Shown piece by piece: positions 1 through 7,600 of a stretch of DNA of 64,000 nt. How positions within the stretch are numbered: the first letter of the stretch is position 1; each line of letters begins with the position of its first letter. The position numbers were made by a program, and so were the translations under genes. This stretch comes from Linyphia triangularis (taxonomy: Eukaryota > Arthropoda > Arachnida > Araneae > Linyphiidae), in NCBI GenBank assembly GCA_963978545.1, contig CAXBTE010000047.1, positions 1 through 64,000 on the forward strand. The letters are read 5' to 3'. The notes below the pieces were generated by a model. It worked only from the letters and a program-made list of their open reading frames with translations, was not told where the DNA came from and made no database searches.

Positions 1-68
1 TTCGAAAAATTTGAAAATTCAAAAAATTATTTTTTGGAAAAGTGATTTTTTCATAAAATTTCCTAAGG

Positions 69-157
69 CTTTTAACTTTTTTAAGGCCCTTTGAAAAATT
101 TGAAAATTCAAAAAATTATTTTTTGGAAAAGTGATTTTTTCATAAAATTTCCTAAGA
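69..157. repeat. Family A variant monomer with 13 bp linker insertion (89 bp)
   Basis: The usual CTAACCCC start is replaced by CTTTTAACTTTTTTAAGGCC, giving an 89 bp unit. One copy occurs in every A1 array, for example at 10478, 38844 and 48588. It is a fixed landmark within the super-repeat and helps to align A1 arrays of different length. In super-unit 5 the corresponding unit (34545-34629) has lost 4 bp at its right edge. Confidence 0.9.
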
Positions 158-319
158 CTAACCCCTTTGAAAAATTTCGAAAAATTTGAAAATTCAAAAA
201 ATTATTTTTTGGAAAAGTGATTTTTTCATAAAATTTCCTAAGGCTAACCCCTTTGAAAAATTTGAAAATTCAAAAAATTATTTTTTGGAAAAGTGATTTT
301 TTCATAAAATTTCCTAAGG

Positions 320-395
320 CTAACCCCTTTGAAAAATTTGAAAATTCAAAAAATTATTTTTTGGAAAAGTGATTTTTTCATAAAATTTCCTAAGA
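320..395. repeat. Family A monomer, 76 bp form (reference copy)
   Basis: It is identical in layout to the 86 bp form but lacks one CGAAAAATTT, so the two forms differ by exactly 10 bp. Both forms are interspersed in the A1 and A2 arrays in a set order that is largely conserved between super-units. Confidence 0.95.
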
Positions 396-481
396 CTAAC
401 CCCTTTGAAAAATTTCGAAAAATTTGAAAATTCAAAAAATTATTTTTTGGAAAAGTGATTTTTTCATACAATTTCCTAAGG
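396..481. repeat. Family A monomer, 86 bp form (reference copy)
   Basis: This copy runs from CTAACCCC to CCTAAGG. Internal order: GAAAAATTT, a second GAAAAATTT exactly 10 bp later, GAAAATTC, AAAAAATTATTTTTTGG, AAAAGTGATTTTTTCAT, AAAATTTCC. AT-tracts are separated by short G/C steps at roughly 7-10 bp. The linker between units appears as CTAAGG, CTAAGA or CTAAGT. The copy carries a private A-to-C change near 469 (CATACAATTT). Confidence 0.95.
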
Positions 482-610
482 CTAACCCCTTTGAAAAATT
501 TGAAAATTCAAAAAATTATTTTTTGGAAAAGTGATTTTTTCATAAAATTTCCTAAGTCTAACCCCTTTGAAAAATTTCGAAAAATTTGAAAATTCAAAAA
601 ATTATTTTTT

Positions 611-655
611 CAGTCAAATTTCGACAGAATATGAATATAAAACATATTTCAGGTC
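611..655. repeat. Left cassette (45 bp) at the start of block B
   Basis: It runs from CAGTCAAATTTCGACAG through ATATTTCAGGTC. It differs from the start of each ordinary C unit at only two positions (CAGTCACATTTGGACAG in C). It follows the A motif ATTATTTTTT directly, in the place where other A units have GG. After it, block B enters mid-monomer at the CCCAGCTAG region. Confidence 0.92.
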
Positions 656-1130
656 TTCAACTAAAATTTCCCAGCTAGTTTCAAAATTTCGTACAAAATC
701 GTCTCCATTTCTGAGCAAACGCGTTATTTTGGATTTTTTTGAATTTTAACGACAGTTTGGGCTATAAAGCGATTTAAGGGACCTTTCTTGGATAGTTTTG
801 ATAAAAAGTAACTCTTAAGCATTCTCCTATGTTAACAGCTAAATTTGACACATTTCGGACATTTCCCAGCTAAATTCCAAAATTTCGTTCAAAACCGTCT
901 CTATTTCTGTGCTTACTCGTTATTTTGGATTTTACTGAATTTTCCCGACAGATTGGGCTATAAATCGATTTAAGGGTCTTTTCTTGAACAGTTTTGATAA
1001 AAAGTAACTATTGAGCATTTTCAAAGCATTTCGGACATTTCCCAGCTAGTTTTAAAAATATCGTTCAAAATCGTCTCTATTTCTGTGTTAACGCGTTATT
1101 TTGGATTTTTCTGAATTTTACCGACAGTTT

Positions 1131-1327
1131 AGGCTATAAATCGATTTAAGGGTCCTTTCTTGAACAGTTTTGATAAAAAGTAACTTTTAAGCATACTCTT
1201 AGGTCACAGCTAAAATTTTAAAGCATTTCGGACAATTCCCAGCTAGTTTCAGAAATTGCGTTCAAAACCGTCTCTATTTCTGTGTTAACGCGTTATTTTG
1301 GATTTTTCGGAATTCTACCAACAGTTT
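1131..1327. repeat. Family B monomer, 197 bp form (reference copy)
   Basis: This is the long variant of the 175 bp monomer. It has one extra A in CTTGAACAG and about 21 extra bp around GCATACTCTTAGGTCACAGC. It begins with AGGCTATAAATCGATTTA, which contains the perfect 12 bp palindrome TAAATCGATTTA; the 175 bp forms mostly read AAAGCGATTTA here. The same long form starts at 1853 and 2750. Confidence 0.93.
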
Positions 1328-1502
1328 GGGCTATAAAGCGATTAAAGGGTCCTTTCTTGACAGTTTTGATAAAAAGTTACTTTTGAGCATTTTCAAAGCA
1401 TTTCGGACAATTCCCAGCTAGTTTTAAAAATTGCTTTCAAAATCGTCTCTATTTCTGTGTTAACGCGTTATTTTGGATTTTTCTGAATTTTACCGACAGT
1501 TT
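1328..1502. repeat. Family B monomer, 175 bp form (reference copy)
   Basis: This copy is phased on GGGCTATAAAGCG. It then carries AAGGGTCCTTTCTTGACAG, GATAAAAAGT, GAGCATTTTCAAAGCATTTC, GGACAATTCCCAGCTAG, CGTCTCTATTTCTGTG, the palindrome TAACGCGTTA, and TTTTGGATTTTTCTGAATTT. Successive starts at 1328, 1503, 1678 and 1853 are exactly 175 bp apart. The length is close to a nucleosome repeat, as for many satellites. The TATAAA in each monomer is only a sequence resemblance; nothing shows promoter activity. Confidence 0.95.
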
Positions 1503-1852
1503 GGGCTATAAAGCGATTTAAGGGTCCTTTCTTGACAGTTTTGATAAAAAGTAACTCTTGAGCATTTTCAAAGCATTTCGGACAATTCCCAGCTAGTTTT
1601 AAAAATATCGTTCAAAATCGTCTCTATTTCTGTGTTAACGCGTTATTTTGGATTTTTCTGAATTTTACCGACAGTTTGGGCTATAAAGCGATTTAAGGGT
1701 TCTTTCTTGACAGTTTTGATAAAAAGTAACTCTTGAGCATTTTCAAAGCATTTCGGACAATTCCCAGCTAGTTTGAAAAATATCGTTCAAAATCGTCTCT
1801 ATTTCTGTGTTAACGCGTTATTTTGGATTTTTCTGAATTTTACCGACAGTTT

Positions 1853-2574
1853 AGGCTATAAATCGATTTAAGGGTCCTTTCTTGAACAGTTTTGATAAAA
1901 AGTAACTTTTAAGCATACTCTTAGGTCACAGCTAAAATTTTAAAGCATTTCGGACAATTCCCAGCTAGTTTCAGAAATTGCGTTCAAAACCGTCTCTATT
2001 TCTGTGTTAACGCGTTATTTTGGATTTTTCGGAATTCTACCAACAGTTTGGGCTATAAAGCGATTAAAGGGTCCTTTCTTGACAGTTTTGATAAAAAGTT
2101 ACTTTTGAGCATTTTCAAAGCATTTCGGACAATTCCCAGCTAGTTTTAAAAATTGCTTTCAAAATCGTCTCTATTTCTGTGTTAAAGCGTTATTTTGGAT
2201 TTTTCTGAATTTTACCGACAGTTTGGGCTATAAAGCGATTTAAGGGTCCTTTCTTGACAGTTTTGATAAAAAGTAACTCTTGAGCATTTTCAAAGCATTT
2301 CGGACAATTCCCAGCTAGTTTTAAAAATATCGTTCAAAATCGTCTCTATTTCTGTGTTAACGCGTTATTTTGGATTTTTCTGAATTTTACCGACAGTTTG
2401 GGCTATAAAGCGATTTAAGGGTCCTTTCTTGACAGTTTTGATAAAAAGTAACTCTTGAGCATTTTCAAAGCATTTCGGACAATTCCCAGCTAGTTTGAAA
2501 AATATCGTTCAAAATCGTCTCTATTTCTGTGTTAACGCGTTATTTTGGATTTTTCTGAATTTTACCGACAGTTT
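1853..2574. repeat. 722 bp higher-order repeat within block B, copy 2
   Basis: This is the direct repeat of 1131-1852. It is distinguished by GTTAAAGCG at 2181, which breaks the TAACGCGTTA palindrome, and by AAGGGTCCTTTC where copy 1 has AAGGGTTCTTTC. The single copy in super-unit 3 carries the GTTAAAGCG marker, so it retains at least that part of copy 2. Confidence 0.9.
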
Positions 2575-2965
2575 AGGCTATACAGCGATTTAAGGGTCCT
2601 TTCTTGACAGTTTTTATAAAAAGTTACTTTTGATCATTTTCAAAGCATTTCGGACAATTCCCAGCTAGTTTTAAAAATTGCTTTCAAAATCGTCTCTATT
2701 TCTGTGTTAACGCGTTATTTTGGATTTTTCTGAATTTTACCGATAATTTGGGATATAAATCGATATAAGGGTCCTTTCTTGAACAGTTTTGATAAAAAGT
2801 AACTTTTGAGCATACTCTAAGGTCACAGCTAAAATTTTAAAGCATTTCGGACAATTCCCAACTAGTTTCAAAAATTGCGTTCAAAAACGTCTCCATTTCT
2901 GTGTTAACGCGTTATTTTGGATTTTTCTGAATTATACCGACAGCTTGGTTTATAAAGCGATTTGA

Positions 2966-3048
2966 GGGTCCTTTCTTGGGCATATTTAATAAAAAATTAC
3001 TGTAAACTATATTTCTATTTTAAAACCAAAATCTGGAAGCATTTTGAG
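2966..3048. repeat. Right cassette (83 bp) at the end of block B
   Basis: This is the tail of the last, partial B monomer, from GGGTCCTTTCTTGGGC to GGAAGCATTTTGAG. It aligns without gaps, with about ten mismatches, to 83 bp near the end of each C unit (for example 4775-4857). The last ~43 bp are identical. It is followed by A-family sequence starting TTTTTTGGAAAAG, as in C. Confidence 0.9.
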
Positions 3049-3617
3049 AAATTTTTTGGAAAAGTGATTTTTTCATAAAATTTCCTAAGTCTAACCCCTT
3101 TGAAAAATTTCGAAAAATTTGAAAATTCAAAAAATTATTTTTGGAAAAGTGATTTTTTCGTAAAATTTCCTAAGGCTAACCCCCTTGAAAAATTTGAAAA
3201 TTCAAAAAATTATTTTTTGAAAAAGTGATTTTTTCATAAAATTTCCTAAGGCTAACCCCTTTGAAAAATTTGAAAATTCAAAAATTTTTTTTTTGGAAAA
3301 GTGATTTTTTCATAAAATTTCCAAAGACTAACCCCTTTGAAAAATTTGAAAATTGAAAAAATTATTTTTTGGAAAAGTGATTTTTTCATAAAATTTCCTA
3401 AGGCTAACCCTTTGAAAAATTTGAAAATTCAAAAAATTATTTTTTGGAAAAGTGATTTTTTCATAAAATTTCCTAAGACTAACCCCTTTGAAAAATTTCG
3501 AAAAATTTGAAAATTCAAAAAATTATTTTTTGGAAAAGTGATTTTTTCATAAAATTTCCTAAGTCTAACCCCTTTGAAAAATTTCGAAAAATTTGAAAAT
3601 TCAAAAAATTATTTTTT
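3049..3617. repeat. Super-unit 1: A2 array (569 bp)
   Basis: A monomers begin at 3091, 3176, 3252, 3328, 3404, 3479 and 3565. Several unit-specific changes set A2 apart from A1: TTTTTTCGTAAAA near 3168, a run of ten T near 3286, AAAATTGAAAAAATTA near 3353, and a lost C in CTAACCCTTTG near 3409. The CCAAAGACTAACCCC variant near 3321 is shared only with super-unit 6. Confidence 0.93.
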
Positions 3618-4440
3618 CAGTCACATTTGGACAGAATATAAATATAAAACATATTTCAGGTCCCCAAAAAAAATTTGGTAGCATTTGAGCCATTATTTTC
3701 AAAGTTCAAAATTTCCCTTTGAAAATACATTGATTGTATTTTGGAGTTTTTGAATTTTTACTCGTAGTGTATTTGGAGCACAGTATTGTAACTTGGCCAC
3801 ATTTAAGGTCTTCTATAGGAGATTCTTAAAAACGAAAATCTTAACAACCACAAAATATTAAGGGGGTCAAAATTTGCAAAGTTGTTTTTTTCAGTGGTAC
3901 ACATACATAATTTTTACACAGAGAGTTTTGGGAGCACAATGTTGTAACTTGGCAACATTGAAGTTCATTAATAGGAGATTCTTAAAAACGAAAATCTTAA
4001 CAACCACTAAATATTAAGGGGGTCGAAAGTTGATCCCAAAAAAGGACTGCATTTCAAACACTGAAAATTTCTGAATTTTACCTACATTTTGGGCTATAAA
4101 CTGAATTAAGGGTCCTTTATTGGGCAGATTTGAAATAAAGTGACTGCAAATCATATTTCTATTTTAAAACCAAAATCTGGAAGCATTTTGAGCCATTTTT
4201 TGGAAAAGTGATTTTTTCATAAAATTTCCTAAGGCTAACCCCTTTGAAAAATTTCGAAAAATTTGAAAATTCAAAAAATTATTTTTTCAGTCACATTTGG
4301 ACAGAATATGAATATAAAACATATTTCAGGTCCCCAAAAAAAATTTGGTAGCATTTGAGCCACTATTTTCAAAGTTCAAAATTTCCCTTTGAAAATACAT
4401 TGATTTTACAGTTTTTGAATTTTTACTCATAGTGTATTTG

Positions 4441-4541
4441 GAGCACAGTATTGTAACTTGGCCACATTTAAGGTCTTCTATAGGAGATTCTTAAAAACGA
4501 AAATCTTAACAACCACAAAATATTAAGGGGGTCAAAATTTG
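4441..4541. repeat. Internal direct repeat of unit C, arm 1
   Basis: It spans GAGCACAGTATTGTAACTTG to GGGGGTCAAAATTTG. It is about 100 bp long and repeats 156 bp downstream. The core from TAGGAGATTC through CTTAACAACCAC is identical in the two arms. Confidence 0.9.
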
Positions 4542-4596
4542 CAAAGTTGTTTTTTTCAGTGGTACACATACATAATTTTTACACAAAGAGTTTTGG

Positions 4597-4697
4597 GAGC
4601 ACAATGTTGTAACTTGGCAACATTGAAGTTCATTAATAGGAGATTCTTAAAAACGAAAATCTTAACAACCACTAAATATTAAGGGGGTCGAAAGTTG
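4597..4697. repeat. Internal direct repeat of unit C, arm 2
   Basis: It spans GAGCACAATGTTGTAACTTG to GGGGGTCGAAAGTTG and aligns with 4441-4541 at a constant 156 bp offset. The two arms are separated by about 55 bp containing TTTTTTTCAGTGGTAC. Both arms occur in every C copy in the window. Confidence 0.9.
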
Positions 4698-7600
4698 ATC
4701 CCAAAAAAGGACTGCATTTCAAACACTGAAAATTTCTGAATTTTACCTACATTTTGGGCTATAAACTGAATTAAGGGTCCTTTATTGGGCAGATTTGAAA
4801 TAAAGTGACTGCAAATCATATTTCTATTTTAAAACCAAAATCTGGAAGCATTTTGAGCCATTTTTTGGAAAAGTGATTTTTTCATAAAATTTCCTAAGGC
4901 TAACCCCTTTGAAAAATTTCGAAAAATTTGAAAATTCAAAAAATTATTTTTTCAGTCACATTTGGACAGAATATGAATATAAAACATATTTCAGGTCCCC
5001 AAAAAAAATTTGGTAGCATTTGAGCCACTATTTTCAAAGTTCAAAATTTCCCTTTGAAAATACATTGATTTTACAGTTTTTGAATTTTTACTCATAGTGT
5101 ATTTGGAGCACAGTATTGTAACTTGGCCACATTTAAGGTCTTCTATAGGAGATTCTTAAAAACGAAAATCTTAACAACCACAAAATATTAAGGGGGTCAA
5201 AATTTGCAAAGTTGTTTTTTTCAGTGGTACACATACATAATTTTTACACAGAGAGTTTTGGGAGCACAATGTTGTAACTTGGCAACATTGAAGTTCATTA
5301 ATAGGAGATTCTTAAAAACGAAAATCTTAACAACCACTAAATATTAAGGGGGTCGAAAGTTGATCCCAAAAAAGGACTGCATTTCAAACACTGAAAATTT
5401 CTGAATTTTACCTACATTTTGGGCTATAAACTGAATTAAGGGTCCTTTATTGGGCAGATTTGAAATAAAGTGACTGCAAATCATATTTCTATTTTAAAAC
5501 CAAAATCTGGAAGCATTTTGAGCCATTTTTTGGAAAAGTGATTTTTTCATAAAATTTCCTAAGGCTAACCCCTTTGAAAAATTTCGAAAAATTTGAAAAT
5601 TCAAAAAATTATTTTTTCAGTCACATTTGGACAGAATATGAATATAAAACATATTTCAGGTCCCCAAAAAAAATTTGGTAGCATTTGAGCCACTATTTTC
5701 AAAGTTCAAAATTTCCCTTTGAAAATACATTGATTTTACAGTTTTTGAATTTTTACTCATAGTGTATTTTGAGCACAGTATTGTAACTTGGCCACATTTA
5801 AGGTCTTCTATAGGAGATTCTTAAAAACGAAAATCTTAACAACCACAAAATATTAAGGGGGTCAAAATTTGCAAAGTTGTTTTTTTCAGTGGTACACATA
5901 CATAATTTTTACACAGAGAGTTTTGGGAGCACAATGTTGTAACTTGGCAACATTGAAGTTCATTAATAGGAGATTCTTAAAAACGAAAATCTTAACAACC
6001 ACTAAATATTAAGGGGGTCGAAAGTTGATCCCAAAAAAGGACTGCATTTCAAACACTGAAAATTTCTGAATTTTACCTACATTTTGGGCTATAAACTGAA
6101 TTAAGGGTCCTTTATTGGGCAGATTTGAAATAAAGTGACTGCAAATCATATTTCTATTTTAAAACCAAAATCTGGAAGCATTTTGAGCCATTTTTTGGAA
6201 AAGTGATTTTTTCATAAAATTTCCTAAGGCTAACCCCTTTGAAAAATTTCGAAAAATTTGAAAATTCAAAAAATTATTTTTTCAGTCACATTTGGACAGA
6301 ATATGAATATAAAACATATTTCAGGTCCCCAAAAAAAATTTGGTAGCATTTGAGCCACTATTTTCAAAGTTCAAAATTTCCCTTTGAAAATACATTGATT
6401 TTACAGTTTTTGAATTTTTACTCATAGTGTATTTGGAGCACAGTATTGTAACTTGGCCACATTTAAGGTCTTCTATAGGAGATTCTTAAAAACGAAAATC
6501 TTAACAACCACAAAATATTAAGGGGGTCAAAATTTGCAAAGTTGTTTTTTTCAGTGGTACACATACATAATTTTTACACAGAGAGTTTTGGGAGCACAAT
6601 GTTGTAACTTGGCAACATTGAAGTTCATTAATAGGAGATTCTTAAAAACGAAAATCTTAACAACCACTAAATATTAAGGGGGTCGAAAGTTGATCCCAAA
6701 AAAGGACTGCATTTCAAACACTGAAAATTTCTGAATTTTACCTACATTTTGGGCTATAAACTGAATTAAGGGTCCTTTATTGGGCAGATTTGAAATAAAG
6801 TGACTGCAAATCATATTTCTATTTTAAAACCAAAATCTGGAAGCATTTTGAGCCATTTTTTGGAAAAGTGATTTTTTCATAAAATTTCCTAAGGCTAACC
6901 CCTTTGAAAAATTTCGAAAAATTTGAAAATTCAAAAAATTATTTTTTCAGTCACATTTGGACAGAATATGAATATAAAACATATTTCAGGTCCCCAAAAA
7001 AAATTTGGTAGCATTTGAGCCACTATTTTCAAAGTTCAAAATTTCCCTTTGAAAATACATTGATTTTACAGTTTTTGAATTTTTACTCATAGTGTATTTG
7101 GAGCACAGTATTGTAACTTGGCCACATTTAAGGTCTTCTATAGGAGATTCTTAAAAACGAAAATCTTAACAACCACAAAATATTAAGGGGGTCAAAATTT
7201 GCAAAGTTGTTTTTTTCAGTGGTACACATACATAATTTTTACACAGAGAGTTTTGGGAGCACAATGTTGTAACTTGGCAACATTGAAGTTCATTAATAGG
7301 AGATTCTTAAAAACGAAAATCTTAACAACCACTAAATATTAAGGGGGTCGAAAGTTGATCCCAAAAAAGGACTGCATTTCAAACACTGAAAATTTCTGAA
7401 TTTTACCTACATTTTGGGCTATAAACTGAATTAAGGGTCCTTTATTGGGCAGATTTGAAATAAAGTGACTGCAAATCATATTTCTATTTTAAAACCAAAA
7501 TCTGGAAGCATTTTGAGCCATTTTTTGGAAAAGTGATTTTTTCATAAAATTTCCTAAGGCTAACCCCTTTGAAAAATTTCGAAAAATTTGAAAATTCAAA

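Larger units (their letters stand above)
1..610. repeat. Super-unit 1: A1 array (left-truncated)
   Basis: Tandem A monomers start at 69 (89 bp variant), 158, 244, 320, 396, 482 and 558, with spacings 89, 86, 76, 76, 86, 76. From the 89 bp landmark to the B block is 542 bp, against 704 bp in the full-length form. One 86 and one 76 bp unit are therefore missing. Super-unit 6 shows the same 542 bp form. Confidence 0.93.
1131..1852. repeat. 722 bp higher-order repeat within block B, copy 1
   Basis: Four B monomers (197+175+175+175 bp) form a higher-order unit that is repeated directly at 1853-2574. Copy 1 is marked by AAGGGTTCTTTC near 1696 and by an intact GTTAACGCG at 1459. The same pair is present in super-units 1, 2, 4, 5, 6, 7 and 8. 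Super-unit 3 has only one copy. Confidence 0.9.
611..3048. repeat. Super-unit 1: B block (2438 bp, full form)
   Basis: It consists of left cassette, partial monomer, and then monomers phased at 759, 955, 1131, 1328, 1503, 1678, 1853, 2050, 2225, 2400, 2575, 2750 and a partial from 2947. Lengths are 196, 176, 197, then 175 bp with 197 bp forms at 1853 and 2750. It contains two copies of the 722 bp higher-order repeat. The outermost monomers are the most diverged, for example CATTCTCCTATGTTAACAGC near 820-840. Confidence 0.95.
4288..4952. repeat. Family C unit, 665 bp (reference copy)
   Basis: Order: left cassette (4288-4332); a C-specific section; two direct repeats of about 100 bp; a section resembling B (GGGCTATAAACTGAATTAAGG); right cassette (4775-4857); then most of one 86 bp A unit leading into the next copy. 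Copies are spaced exactly 665 bp (4288, 4953, 5618, 6283 and so on) and differ by only scattered single bases. I find no coding potential. This copy has the variant ACACAAAGAG near 4581. Confidence 0.95.

Noticed and set aside
52..64. Hairpin GGAAA...TTTCC in the A monomer as a terminator or structured RNA
   Set aside because: The arms are only 5 bp with a loop of about 18 bases of A/T. This is not a stable or specific structure.
567..749. 60-codon open frame at each A1/B junction (also 11138, 22374, 30892, 35191, 39342, 49162, 59733)
   Set aside because: It starts with TTG rather than ATG, spans two repeat families and an acceptor-like TTTTTTCAG, and has biased F/K/S/N composition from AT-rich DNA. 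The eight copies are identical because the DNA is homogenised, so this is not evidence of selection on a protein.
759..790. CTATAAA in each B monomer as a TATA-box promoter
   Set aside because: The motif is common by chance in AT-rich DNA and no gene or other promoter element lies downstream.
4481..4510. AGATT...AATCT inverted repeat in the C direct-repeat arms
   Set aside because: The 5 bp arms with a 12 bp AT-rich loop are expected by chance and are present only because the unit is amplified.
3618..4952. Unit C as an intact transposon
   Set aside because: I see no transposase or reverse transcriptase frame, no convincing terminal inverted repeats and no target-site duplication. The copies are strictly head-to-tail. 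A distant transposon origin cannot be excluded.
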